Below, piece after piece: positions 26,096-33,563 of a stretch of 64,000 nt of DNA; within the stretch, counting starts at the first letter, position 1; every line of letters starts with the position of its first letter. The notes under the pieces were generated by a model. It was not told the DNA's origin and did no database searches. It was given only the letters and a program-made list of their open reading frames with translations. This DNA comes from Octadecabacter algicola (GTDB lineage: Bacteria > Pseudomonadota > Alphaproteobacteria > Rhodobacterales > Rhodobacteraceae). Position numbers and translations under genes: made by a program. The stretch lies in the NCBI RefSeq assembly GCF_021532625.1, contig NZ_JAKGAR010000003.1:434001-498000 (forward strand). The letters are read 5' to 3'.

Positions 26096-26488
26096 ATGGG
26101 ATTTGTTTCTGTAATCGTCGCGGCAATCGCTGGGTTTGCATTTGGTGCTGTTTGGTACATGGCGCTTGCCAATCCTTGGATGGAAGCTGCGAACATTAAA
26201 AAAGGCGAAGACGGGCGGCCTGAAGGCGACACCATGTTGCCTTATGTCATGGCCTTGATTGCAATGGTCGTCGTTTCGGGAATGATGCGCCACACCTTTG
26301 CTCTCTCGGGGATCGAAACATTTGGAAAAGGCCTGATTTCCGGCCTTGGAATTGGCCTGTTCTTTATCAGCCCATGGATCATGATCAACAATGGCTACAC
26401 GAGCCGCCCTTTCAAATTGACGCTTATCGACGGTGGCTATGCGACTTTTGGTTGCGCTGTGATCGGCGCTGTTTTGGCATTGTTCTGA
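26096..26488 (+). CDS. DUF1761 family membrane protein
   Basis: A 130-residue protein with four hydrophobic segments: about 3-20, 50-70, 80-100 and 112-130. The start GFVSVIVAAIAGFAFGAVWY and internal MLPYVMALIAMVVVSGMM fit the DUF1761 family of small integral membrane proteins with no known function. The ATG at 26096 has a GGGAGGAA ribosome site; the longer open frame to 25997 overlaps the EVE gene. A 55-base gap separates it from that gene, and it is the last in the tsaD operon direction. A hairpin follows the stop. Confidence 0.8.
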   Translation: MGFVSVIVAAIAGFAFGAVWYMALANPWMEAANIKKGEDGRPEGDTMLPYVMALIAMVVVSGMMRHTFALSGIETFGKGLISGLGIGLFFISPWIMINNGYTSRPFKLTLIDGGYATFGCAVIGAVLALF

Positions 26489-26498
26489 TCTGAAAATT

Positions 26499-26530
26499 GA
26501 AAGGGCCCGAGCAAATGCCCAGACCCTTTC
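26499..26530 (+). terminator. Inverted repeat after the DUF1761 gene
   Basis: GAAAGGG and CCCTTTC form a perfect seven-base-pair stem starting 11 bases after the stop; the 18-base loop contains a further GGGC-like pairing chance. Only a short pyrimidine run follows. It probably ends the tsaD-gpsA-yciI-EVE-DUF1761 transcript. Confidence 0.42.
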
Positions 26531-26667
26531 TCTCACCCACATGTACTCCGAAGAGCCACCACACGTGTATCTGAAACTGGTTCTGGGCCATCCTGGCCGC
26601 TCTTGAGTGATACCCGCTAAGACAGGATTCTCGCAACAAGATAGCCTGTAAGATGCAATTCAAATGC

Positions 26668-26695
26668 AAAACGCCCACCAAACGAATGGCAGGCG
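26668..26695 (-). terminator. Terminator of the DUF2853 gene
   Basis: Read on the minus strand, GCGCC...GGCG pairs outside CCA...TGG (with a two-base mismatch between them and a six-base loop), and TTTT follows at once. It lies about 30 bases after the DUF2853 stop, a good place for an intrinsic terminator. The rest of the 237-base gap (26489-26725) shows nothing else I can support. Confidence 0.48.
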
Positions 26696-26725
26696 CTTCA
26701 ACTATTTCAGTAGAATATCGGACGT

Positions 26726-27067
26726 TTAGCCGTAAACAGACTCTTTTCCGAAATGCTTTGTCAGCATGTAATAAATCACGGCACGATACTTGCTGCGCTC
26801 GGATTTACCGTAAGTTTCGATAGCAGCGTTGATCGCTTCCATCAGCTGAGGTCCATCTGCAAGGCCTAGCTTCTTTATCAAGAAGTTGTTCTTTACGGTT
26901 TCCAGCTCGGAGGCTTGGCTGCCTGCGACTGTGGATGCGTCAGCATTATAGATCGACGGACCGCAGCCAATCGTAACTTTAGTCAAAAGATCCATGTCCG
27001 GAGACATGCCGCATTTGTTTTTCAGGTCGTCTGCGTATTTCGCGATCAGGTCGTCACGTTTGCTCAT
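26726..27067 (-). CDS. DUF2853 family protein
   Basis: A 113-residue all-helical, soluble protein starting MSKRDDLIAKYADDLKNKCG. It fits the DUF2853 family: about 110 residues, a TKVTIGCGPSIYNADASTVA patch near the middle, and the ETYGKSERSKYRAVIYYML stretch before a HFGKESVYG end. No function is known. The ATG at 27067 is preceded by GGGAGAATACC. The longer open frame to 27403 runs antisense to nothing useful and overlaps the extensin-like gene, so I reject it. Monocistronic, with a terminator-like hairpin after it. Confidence 0.85.
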   Translation of the reverse strand: MSKRDDLIAKYADDLKNKCGMSPDMDLLTKVTIGCGPSIYNADASTVAGSQASELETVKNNFLIKKLGLADGPQLMEAINAAIETYGKSERSKYRAVIYYMLTKHFGKESVYG

Positions 27068-27179
27068 GGTATTCTCCCACCTTGTCCTGTTTTGGCCAAT
27101 TATCTGGCGCTGGGGGAAGGTTAGTCTGTGATTCACCCTACGCAAAGGGAAAATATTGTTGAGGTTCCCCATACCCGTC

Positions 27180-27962
27180 CTATCTACATAGCCCACGACC
27201 ACGCGACTGCAGGTGAAAATGATCTGCGTGTAGCGCATTGTAGTCAGGGCCAAGCGTCGTTGCGAACCATTTGCATGCGCTGTCTCGTACCGCTCGTAGA
27301 AAATCAGCCTCTTCAGTCCCGTCGCCCCAATCTTCAATAAGTCTAATTCGGCGCCCATCAGAAAAGTCGAACCCAGTGACGTCGATCGCCTCGGCGGTCG
27401 CATGGGTGCTCCATCTCGTAGATGAACCTTGGGTGGTTCTTATTGGGCGGCAGTTGTAGCTTCCGATCTGGCGGATGGTCGTAACTTCACTGCGAAGAAT
27501 GTCGCGAGCCGCAGGTTGGACCCCGTGCCGTTCCCACATTGCAGTCCGCAAAGCGATTGCGCAGGACGTTGCAATTTCATTGATCTCGGCATCGCCAACA
27601 CGAGTAAGGTTCACGCGATTGCGCACATGACAATCGGCGGACTCCTCAATCGGATCAATTGAAGCAGCCTGTGCGGCGTCCAACAGTATGGCAACGCATT
27701 GTGTTGGGTCATCAATTGCTGTGCGCAGCTTCCATGTCGTGAGAGGTGAGACCGGATCAGCAACGGACAATGGCACCCTAGGGTTCCATTCGTCGGGCAA
27801 CGGTGTGTCAGGGTGAAAAAGAGCTACAAGCGTACCCAAGATGCCACCAGCTATGACCAAGAGAAAGATAGAACTAACCACCGACCGGAAGATCGCCCAA
27901 CGCGAAACGCGAGACCGTTTCGGGGCCTCGCGTTCTACATTGTCTTCGGGTTCTTCGGTCAC
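27180..27962 (-). CDS. Extensin-like domain protein
   Basis: A 260-residue protein with one N-terminal membrane anchor (about residues 28-50, SVVSSIFLLVIAGGILGTLV) and a periplasmic domain of the extensin-like C-terminal family. The signature SSTRWSTHATAEAIDVTGF lies near residue 180, and the end carries NALHADHFHLQ. This H-x-x-A-x-A-I-D and H-x-D-H-F-H pattern resembles the metal site of D-Ala-D-Ala carboxypeptidase/LAS peptidases, so a cell-wall role is plausible. Four cysteines (about C84, C107, C130, C170) could form disulfides. It lies nine bases after the ahcY stop, on the same strand. Confidence 0.82.
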   Translation of the reverse strand: MTEEPEDNVEREAPKRSRVSRWAIFRSVVSSIFLLVIAGGILGTLVALFHPDTPLPDEWNPRVPLSVADPVSPLTTWKLRTAIDDPTQCVAILLDAAQAASIDPIEESADCHVRNRVNLTRVGDAEINEIATSCAIALRTAMWERHGVQPAARDILRSEVTTIRQIGSYNCRPIRTTQGSSTRWSTHATAEAIDVTGFDFSDGRRIRLIEDWGDGTEEADFLRAVRDSACKWFATTLGPDYNALHADHFHLQSRGRGLCR

Positions 27963-27971
27963 GTTTCGACC

Positions 27972-29360
27972 TTAGTACCGGTAGTGTTCTGGCTTAAACG
28001 GACCCTCTGGCGTTACACCGATGTAGGCTGCTTGCTCTGGGTTGAGTTTTGACAGTTTCACGCCAATCCGATCAAGGTGCAGACGGGCAACTTTCTCATC
28101 AAGGTGCTTTGGCAGAATGTAGACACCAGGCCGATACTCGTCGCCCTTTGTGAACAATTCGATCTGCGCCAAAACTTGGTTCGTGAACGATGCAGACATT
28201 ACGAATGATGGATGCCCCGTTGCATTTCCAAGGTTCAAAAGGCGACCTTCGGACAACAGGATCAACCGATGGCCATTTGGCATTTCGATCATGTCGACCT
28301 GTTCTTTGATGTTGGTCCACTTGTGGTTCTTCAACGCCGCGACCTGAATTTCATTGTCGAAGTGGCCGATATTGCCAACAATCGCCATGTCTTTCATGCG
28401 GCGCATATGTTCGATGCGAATGACGTCTTTGTTGCCCGTCGTCGTAACAAAGAGATCTGCGGTTTCGACAACATCATCCAATGTCGTAACTTGAAAACCA
28501 TCCATTGCCGCTTGAAGCGCGCAAATCGGATCGACTTCTGTAACGATTACACGTGCGCCCGCACCCGCCAAAGACGCAGCAGAACCCTTGCCGACATCAC
28601 CGTACCCCATGACGACAGCAACCTTACCCGCCATCATCGTGTCGGTTGCGCGACGAATGCCATCGACCAGAGATTCTTTACACCCGTATTTATTGTCGAA
28701 CTTCGACTTGGTTACGGAGTCGTTTACATTGATCGCCGGGAACGGCAGTTGTCCGTTTTTGTGGAGATCATACAGACGGTGAACGCCCGTAGTCGTTTCC
28801 TCGGAGACACCCAAGATGTCGCCGCGAGTTTTGGTAAACCAACCCGGAGTGGCGGCCATGCGTTTCTGGATCTGCGCTTTGATGACTTCTTCTTCTTCCG
28901 ATGTTGGCACCGCCAAAACGTCCTCGCCGGCTTCCATACGTGCACCCAGCAAGATGTAGAGTGTCGCATCGCCACCATCGTCCAAGATCATATTCGCGCC
29001 TTCTGGAAATGCGAATGACTTGTCGAGGTAGTCCCAATGCTCTTCTAGCGACTGCCCTTTGATCGCGAACACAGGTGTGCCGCCTTCAGCAATCGCAGCA
29101 GCCGCATGGTCTTGCGTTGAAAAGATGTTGCATGATGCCCAGCGCACGTCGGCACCCAACTCAACAAGGGTCTCAATCAAGACCGCCGTCTGAATGGTCA
29201 TGTGCAACGATCCGACGATCCGCGCACCTTTCAAAGGTTTGCTTTCGCCATATTCAGTGCGACATGCCATGAGACCTGGCATTTCGGTTTCAGCAATGTC
29301 CAGCTCTTTGCGGCCAAATGCAGCAAGAGAGATGTCTTTAACGATATAGTCATTTGCCAT
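27972..29360 (-). CDS. ahcY: Adenosylhomocysteinase AhcY
   Basis: A 462-residue S-adenosylhomocysteine hydrolase, which splits SAH into adenosine and homocysteine and so relieves inhibition of methyltransferases. Visible motifs are [16 protein letters not shown] near residue 50, the NAD-binding [13 protein letters not shown] near 240, and the C-terminal [18 protein letters not shown] ending in KPEHYRY. The ATG at 29360 has AGGAG eight bases upstream; the open frame to 29399 adds a non-conserved leader. No SAH or SAM riboswitch is evident in the leader. It is followed at once by the extensin-like gene. Confidence 0.97.
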   Translation of the reverse strand: MANDYIVKDISLAAFGRKELDIAETEMPGLMACRTEYGESKPLKGARIVGSLHMTIQTAVLIETLVELGADVRWASCNIFSTQDHAAAAIAEGGTPVFAIKGQSLEEHWDYLDKSFAFPEGANMILDDGGDATLYILLGARMEAGEDVLAVPTSEEEEVIKAQIQKRMAATPGWFTKTRGDILGVSEETTTGVHRLYDLHKNGQLPFPAINVNDSVTKSKFDNKYGCKESLVDGIRRATDTMMAGKVAVVMGYGDVGKGSAASLAGAGARVIVTEVDPICALQAAMDGFQVTTLDDVVETADLFVTTTGNKDVIRIEHMRRMKDMAIVGNIGHFDNEIQVAALKNHKWTNIKEQVDMIEMPNGHRLILLSEGRLLNLGNATGHPSFVMSASFTNQVLAQIELFTKGDEYRPGVYILPKHLDEKVARLHLDRIGVKLSKLNPEQAAYIGVTPEGPFKPEHYRY

Positions 29361-29535
29361 TTCAGAGGCTCCTGCTGTTGTTTGAGAGCCGCCTATCACT
29401 GTAAATGGCTTGGTTCAATCAGCAGCTCAGCCCATTCTTGTCCCCCTTTCAATCTTTAAGGGGCTTTCAAACGGGCCATCGGCATTTGCCTTACCCGCTG
29501 CTTGCATGGCTCAAACGCTGTGCTATCCAATCGGC

Positions 29536-30126
29536 ATGAAACAAGCACGTGCATGGCAAAGAATGTTGTCGGGTCGCAGGTTAGACCTGCTGGACCCCAC
29601 TCCTATGGATATCGAGATTGAAGACATTGCTCACGGGTTGGCCTTTGTGGCCCGCTGGAATGGCCAAACCAAAGGTGATTTTGCCTATTCTGTGGCTGAA
29701 CACTCTCTCCTTGTTGAACGCATTTTCGCGATCATGAACCCTGCGGCGGGTATCAGATGGCAATTGGCTGCTTTGCTACATGACGCGCCTGAATATGTGA
29801 TTGGCGATATGATCAGCCCCGTAAAAGCCGCTGTTGGTCCGGGCTACGAAGCATTGGACGACCGGCTCATGGCTGCGATCCACATTCGCTTTGGGTTACC
29901 CGCACAGGTTCCTGTCGCGATCAAAAAACAGATTAAGAAGGCGGACAAGATTAGTGCATGGCTCGAAGCGGTGCAGATCGCTGGTTTCACGACAACTGAG
30001 GCAGATAAGTTTTTCGGCAAACCTGACGCAAACATCGTGAAAACTTTGGCCATTCGCCTGCGTCCACCTGTCGAAGTTCGAGCAGAATTCACCCAACGAC
30101 ATGCAGAGCTAATGGATCAATTATGA
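29536..30126 (+). CDS. HD-domain phosphohydrolase (YfbR-like)
   Basis: A 196-residue HD-superfamily hydrolase. It has the metal-binding histidines SVAEHSLLVER (about 44-54) and LAALLHDAPEYVIGDM (about 72-87), then a later aspartate in KKADKISAWLEA, the pattern of YfbR/5'-nucleotidase-type HD enzymes. The likely reaction is dephosphorylation of a nucleotide or similar phosphate ester. I chose the ATG at 29536 (MKQARAWQRMLSGRRLDLLD), where conservation seems to begin; in-frame starts at 29506 and 29410 exist and no good ribosome site decides between them. The stop overlaps the GNAT start by four bases. Confidence 0.82.
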   Translation: MKQARAWQRMLSGRRLDLLDPTPMDIEIEDIAHGLAFVARWNGQTKGDFAYSVAEHSLLVERIFAIMNPAAGIRWQLAALLHDAPEYVIGDMISPVKAAVGPGYEALDDRLMAAIHIRFGLPAQVPVAIKKQIKKADKISAWLEAVQIAGFTTTEADKFFGKPDANIVKTLAIRLRPPVEVRAEFTQRHAELMDQL

Positions 30127-30596
30127 CATTCGAAACCCGTACGATGACCGCTGACGACGTCCCAGCATGCGTTGCCATCCTTAACCCGATCATCGCCGCT
30201 GGTGGCACCACCGCCTATGAAGATCCCTACACCGAGGAACATTTCCTCGAACACTATTGCAACGAGCCGCCCGTCTCCAACGTGATTCTCTACAACAGTA
30301 CAATCATCGGCTTCCAAGCTGCATTTGAAGTGGAACAGGGTCTATATTCCGTCGGGACCTTCACTGACCGCAACAATCCGGTGCGCGGTGCTGGCGCGGC
30401 GCTCATGGCTAAAACTAAAGAGGACTGCCGCACCCGCGGCGGCACCGCCATCCTTGCCAAAATCACCGAAGACAACACCGGCGCCTTGGCTTTCTATTCC
30501 AAAATGGGGTTCGAGGATTTCGAAGTTGATAAAGCCGCCCACACCCGCAAGTCGGGCAAGGTCGTCGACAAGATCATCAAGCGGTATTCGCTTTGA
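30123..30596 (+). CDS. GNAT family N-acetyltransferase
   Basis: A 157-residue acetyltransferase of the GNAT fold, close in layout to phosphinothricin-type (Pat) enzymes: RTMTADDVPACVAILNPII at the start, the GTFTDRNNPVRGAGAALM acetyl-CoA pyrophosphate-binding loop near residues 80-97, and ENTGALAFYSKMGFEDFEVD near 120-139. The acetylated substrate is unknown. It is translationally coupled to the HD hydrolase gene upstream (ATGA). GC-rich and in the same codon style as its neighbour, unlike the next gene. Confidence 0.88.
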   Translation: MTFETRTMTADDVPACVAILNPIIAAGGTTAYEDPYTEEHFLEHYCNEPPVSNVILYNSTIIGFQAAFEVEQGLYSVGTFTDRNNPVRGAGAALMAKTKEDCRTRGGTAILAKITEDNTGALAFYSKMGFEDFEVDKAAHTRKSGKVVDKIIKRYSL

Positions 30597-30627
30597 TTCT
30601 TCGTACACCGAGAAGCCAAAGACTCCC

Positions 30628-30990
30628 ATGACCGATGACATTTGTTCACTACCGCCCGATTTCGAAGCGAAGATCACGATCTTAAGACCAGAACAGGGCG
30701 GAAGAACGATCCCTCCGCACAACCCTATTCGGTGGGATCTCGGTTACGCAGATAGAGCGCCGGACGATCCAATCTACATGATTTGGCCAAACTTTTTAGA
30801 TGATCATGGTGTGCCCATCTCAAAAGGTATTCCACTATCAGGGACCCTACCTGCACAAATGCACATCCTCGCTCGGGATATGATCAAATTTCATAAATCC
30901 CGAATAGTCGTTGGCACAAAGTTCAATTGCCACGAAGGACGTCGGATGGTCGCAACCGGAGTAGTCACCAAGGTATATTTTCCTATTTAA
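30628..30990 (+). CDS. Small EF-Tu domain 3-like protein
   Basis: A 120-residue protein, MTDDICSLPP onward. Its body reads like a divergent copy of the C-terminal beta-barrel of EF-Tu/EF1A: AKITILRPEQGGRTIPPHN near the start, the ...AQMHILARDMIKFHKSRIVVG centre, and an EGRRMVATGVVTKV end that closely matches the EGGRTVGAGVVTKI end of EF-Tu. No GTPase domain is attached. Such a barrel could bind RNA or protein, but no role is known to me. The base composition looks more AT-rich than the GNAT gene before it, so acquisition is possible. The ATG is 31 bases after the GNAT stop; no strong ribosome site is seen. Confidence 0.65.
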   Translation: MTDDICSLPPDFEAKITILRPEQGGRTIPPHNPIRWDLGYADRAPDDPIYMIWPNFLDDHGVPISKGIPLSGTLPAQMHILARDMIKFHKSRIVVGTKFNCHEGRRMVATGVVTKVYFPI

Positions 30991-31024
30991 GAAACTCCGC
31001 CGGAGCCAAAAGGATCTGAGAAGA

Positions 31025-31054
31025 CGGGGCCAGCATCAGGGAACGCCGGCCCCG
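31025..31054 (-). terminator. GC-rich hairpin after the 54-residue small protein gene
   Basis: CGGGGCCAGC and GCCGGCCCCG pair over ten positions with one mismatch and a ten-base loop, nine bases after the stop of the minus-strand small gene. On the minus strand a pyrimidine-rich TCTTCTC tract follows. It could also end the plus-strand EF-Tu-like gene. Confidence 0.55.
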
Positions 31055-31062
31055 CCAAACCC

Positions 31063-31227
31063 TCACCAAAGATCGCGGTACGGGTTGTGTGCGCGCGCTT
31101 GCCGATTCGGGTTACGGCGGCGCTTTGGAATGTAATGATCTGCGTAGTCCTTGGCGTTGTCAGGGATGTTGTCGCCACGACGTTTTAAAGTCGCTGTGAA
31201 CATAGCATCTGCAAGTAGAGTAAGCAT
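31063..31227 (-). CDS. Small basic protein of unknown function (54 residues)
   Basis: A 54-residue open frame with the strongest ribosome site in this region (AAAGGAG, six bases before the ATG at 31227). The product starts MLTLLADAMFTATLKRRGDN, continues with IPDNAKDYADHYIPKRRR, and ends in RAHNPYRDLW; it is basic and has a short hydrophobic N-terminus. It is too short for usual gene-length cut-offs. A GC-rich hairpin follows the stop. It is divergent from the LysR gene with a 98-base gap holding inverted repeats, so it may be that regulator's target. I do not recognise a family. Confidence 0.68.
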   Translation of the reverse strand: MLTLLADAMFTATLKRRGDNIPDNAKDYADHYIPKRRRNPNRQARAHNPYRDLW

Positions 31228-31325
31228 GTCAGTCTCCTTTGGTTTGTCTCGATAGCCAACAGATATGGCTAACTTGCGATTTCCCCTAGTCAGGAAGATT
31301 TCTCATATGTTAGCCTAGCTTTCAT
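31228..31325. promoter_or_regulatory. Divergent promoter/operator region of the LysR gene
   Basis: A 98-base gap between the divergent 54-residue gene and the LysR gene. GGCTAAC (31267-31273) and its inverse GTTAGCC (31309-31315) are separated by 35 bases, and two CATATG palindromes lie at 31304-31309 and 31323-31328, the second covering the LysR start codon. Such spaced repeats suit the paired recognition and activation sites of a LysR tetramer. Binding itself is inference. Confidence 0.42.
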
Positions 31326-32210
31326 ATGAATTGGCATGACATCCCTTCCCTTATGGCGCTGCGTGCGTTTGAAGCCGCAGCACGCCACGGCAGCTTTTCT
31401 GCTGCCGCGCGCGACCTTAACGTGACACATGCCGCCATTGGTCAACATGTCCGCGCGCTTGAAGACCATTTCGGTCAATCACTTATGCAACGGGACGGCC
31501 GAGGCATGTCCACCACAGCGCAGGGCCGTCAACTGGCCGACAGCCTATCCGAAGCCTTCGGTCTTATTGCCACGGCCTCCACCGACCTTTTGAACCAAAC
31601 CAAAACCCGCGCCATCCGTGTGTCATTAACCCCGTCGTTCGCCGCCAACTGGCTAATGCCCCGCATTGGGTCATTCTGGGACACACACCCAGACATCGAA
31701 GTTGAACTTATCCCGTCAATGCAATTGATCGACATCCGCCGCGACAACATCGATGTCGCAATTCGCTACGGTGATGGGAATTGGGCTGGTGTTCATTCTG
31801 TTCCGCTCATGCCCGCTGGCCACACGGCTGTCGCTGCTCCCAACTATCTAAAGGGGTGCAAAACTAACTGCCTCGCAGACCTCAAAGGGTCTCGTTGGTT
31901 GCTGGACGATAACAGGTCAGAAGAACGGCTTTGGGTCTGCGAGAATGGCATCGACCTAGACGAAGAAAACGTCACCTATTTTGCCACCGGTCAACTGTCC
32001 CGCGAAGCAGCTCTTGCCGGTCTTGGCGTCACGATCCTCCCCGCGCCTGTCGCCGCTGGCCACATTGCATCCGGCGCCTTGGTGAAACTATGTGAAGAGG
32101 TCGACAGCCCGGTCGCCTATCACGTCCTGATACGCCCTGAGGTGGTGAACCCCGCACGGGACACATTCGTGAAATGGCTCAATGTTCAAACGATCGAGAA
32201 CCAGATCTAA
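31326..32210 (+). CDS. LysR-family transcriptional regulator (GcvA-like)
   Basis: A 294-residue LysR-type regulator. Residues about 8-66 form the winged helix-turn-helix (LMALRAFEAAARHGSFSAAA, then LNVTHAAIGQHVRALEDHFG), and residues about 95-290 form the periplasmic-binding-like effector domain (IRVSLTPSFAANWLMPRIGS). The domain style is that of the GcvA/AmpR subgroup. It is divergent from a 54-residue small gene, the usual layout for a LysR target. The effector is unknown. The ATG at 31326 lies inside a CATATG palindrome, so it may repress itself by covering its own start. Confidence 0.88.
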   Translation: MNWHDIPSLMALRAFEAAARHGSFSAAARDLNVTHAAIGQHVRALEDHFGQSLMQRDGRGMSTTAQGRQLADSLSEAFGLIATASTDLLNQTKTRAIRVSLTPSFAANWLMPRIGSFWDTHPDIEVELIPSMQLIDIRRDNIDVAIRYGDGNWAGVHSVPLMPAGHTAVAAPNYLKGCKTNCLADLKGSRWLLDDNRSEERLWVCENGIDLDEENVTYFATGQLSREAALAGLGVTILPAPVAAGHIASGALVKLCEEVDSPVAYHVLIRPEVVNPARDTFVKWLNVQTIENQI

Positions 32211-32215
32211 ACAAT

Positions 32216-32248
32216 ACCAGACCCATACCAGACCCATATCGGGTTTTT
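32216..32248 (+). terminator. Tandem 11-base duplication and weak terminator after the LysR gene
   Basis: The unit ACCAGACCCAT occurs twice head to tail (32216-32226 and 32227-32237), directly after the stop. The second copy's ACCC then pairs with GGGT to give a short stem followed by a T-tract (32244-32248), a weak intrinsic terminator between the convergent LysR and regA genes. Confidence 0.4.
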
Positions 32249-32253
32249 CAGTG

Positions 32254-32799
32254 TTAACGCGGGCTGCGTTTCGCGAGAATCCGCTGCAACGTCCGGCGGT
32301 GCATATTCAATCGTCTCGCGGTCTCTGAGACGTTGCGGTCGCACAATTCGTAGACCCGCTGAATATGTTCCCAACGCACACGATCTGCGGACATAGGGTT
32401 TTCGGGAGCTGGAGGAATTGCCCCTTCTGGTGTCAGAAGTGCATTCATTACGTCAGTCGCATCTGCAGGCTTTGACAGATAATCAGTGGCGCCAATTTTC
32501 ACAGCCGCAACGGCGGTCGCAATAGCGCCATACCCTGTCAGGACAACAATACGGCTTTCGGGTCGATGCTCCCGAAGTGTTTCAACAACATCAAGACCGG
32601 TTCCATCTTCAAGACGAAGGTCAACGACAGCGTATGCAGGTGGGCGTGCTGTTGCGATGGCTTTGCCAGCGGCTACGCAATCCGCAGTCTCAACGGCAAA
32701 CCCACGCTTTTCCATTGCTTTGGCAAGTCGACGCAAAAACGGCTCGTCGTCGTCAACCAACAGCAGGGTATTGTCATCGCCAATAGGGTTCACTTCCAT
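32254..32799 (-). CDS. regA: Redox response regulator RegA (PrrA/ActR)
   Basis: A 181-residue response regulator. The receiver domain has the acidic pocket LLLVDDDEPF (about 13-22), phospho-acceptor D60 in AVVDLRLEDG, and the TGYGAIATAVAAVK and LSKPAD switch residues. The C-terminus is a Fis-type helix-turn-helix (NVSETARRLNMHRRTLQRIL, about 155-174) that is nearly invariant in the RegA/PrrA/ActR family. It globally controls respiration, photosynthesis and carbon or nitrogen fixation according to redox state. The ATG at 32799 has GGAGG upstream; a TTG at 32820 is a weaker alternative. senC lies upstream on the same strand and regB is divergent, the standard cluster. Confidence 0.95.
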   Translation of the reverse strand: MEVNPIGDDNTLLLVDDDEPFLRRLAKAMEKRGFAVETADCVAAGKAIATARPPAYAVVDLRLEDGTGLDVVETLREHRPESRIVVLTGYGAIATAVAAVKIGATDYLSKPADATDVMNALLTPEGAIPPAPENPMSADRVRWEHIQRVYELCDRNVSETARRLNMHRRTLQRILAKRSPR

Positions 32800-32860
32800 G
32801 TGCCGCTCCTCCTCGTTCAAACGAACCTACCGTTCGGCGTCGAGAGCGTCAAACTCCATG

Positions 32861-33478
32861 TCAGCTTGCGGCATCAACAAAACAAGCAAGGCTTTTGGCC
32901 ATTTGCTCTGGCGTGACATCACGGCGATAAAATTCAACCAACCCAATTTCAGGGAACATGAAATAGGACATCGTCGTGTGATCAACGAGATAATACTCAT
33001 CGTCACCCTCTTGTTTGTTGTAATATGTCCGATACGCCTGCGACGCGGCCCGTACTTGTTCTGGCGTTCCTGTAAGACCAATCATGCGCTCGTGGAAATT
33101 GTCCGTGAAATCACGAACGACATCAACAGTATCTCTTTCGGGATCGATGCTGATGAAAACGGGCGTCACTTCGATGTTTTGTTCATCGAGAATTTCGATT
33201 GCCTGTGCATTGCGCATGTTGTCCAGCGGACAGACGTCTGGGCAGAAGGTATAGCCAAAATAGATCAACGTCGGGCCTGTGATAATGTCGGCGTCGGTGA
33301 CAGTGTTGCCATTCTCATCTATGAGCTCAAACGGGCCACCAATGGCGCCACCCGCAACCTGGCTGCTCCTACAATGTGCAAAAATATCGTCCGAGGAAGA
33401 TTTCCAAGTTGCGGCGAGTGTCCCGCCTAACAAAGCCACAACAGCGGCACCGGCGGCGATAGCGTAAGTCTTTGACAT
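32861..33478 (-). CDS. senC: SCO1/SenC-family protein (PrrC)
   Basis: A 205-residue membrane-anchored, periplasm-facing SCO protein. Residues about 5-25 form the N-terminal anchor. The copper-binding motif is FCPDVC (C79 and C83), and the third ligand is H167 in LVDHTTMSYF. SCO proteins deliver copper to the CuA site of cytochrome c oxidase and may act as thiol-disulfide factors; in Rhodobacter PrrC feeds oxidase-derived signal to RegB. It lies 61 bases upstream of regA on the same strand and is divergent from regB. Confidence 0.94.
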   Translation of the reverse strand: MSKTYAIAAGAAVVALLGGTLAATWKSSSDDIFAHCRSSQVAGGAIGGPFELIDENGNTVTDADIITGPTLIYFGYTFCPDVCPLDNMRNAQAIEILDEQNIEVTPVFISIDPERDTVDVVRDFTDNFHERMIGLTGTPEQVRAASQAYRTYYNKQEGDDEYYLVDHTTMSYFMFPEIGLVEFYRRDVTPEQMAKSLACFVDAAS

Positions 33479-33563
33479 GGGAATCCTAAAAAAGCAGTCG
33501 CGGTTGCACTCTTATTGTGCGCACCATAGCGGCGGTAAAGTCACAAAAGCGAGACAGGTCACT
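33479..33563. promoter_or_regulatory. Divergent promoter region of senC-regA and regB
   Basis: An 85-base gap between the divergent senC and regB starts. Both transcripts must begin here, and in relatives RegA itself binds this region. I see no clear -35/-10 pair by eye. Confidence 0.4.

Noticed and set aside
28212-29018. Plus-strand open frame of 268 codons
   Set aside because: Antisense to ahcY, which is unambiguous.
29361-29450. Possible SAH or SAM-II riboswitch before ahcY
   Set aside because: A GATTGAACC-like string recalls SAM-II, but the stems and the conserved 3' half are missing.
32486-33430. Plus-strand open frame of 314 codons
   Set aside because: Antisense to regA and senC, spanning both; no ribosome site.
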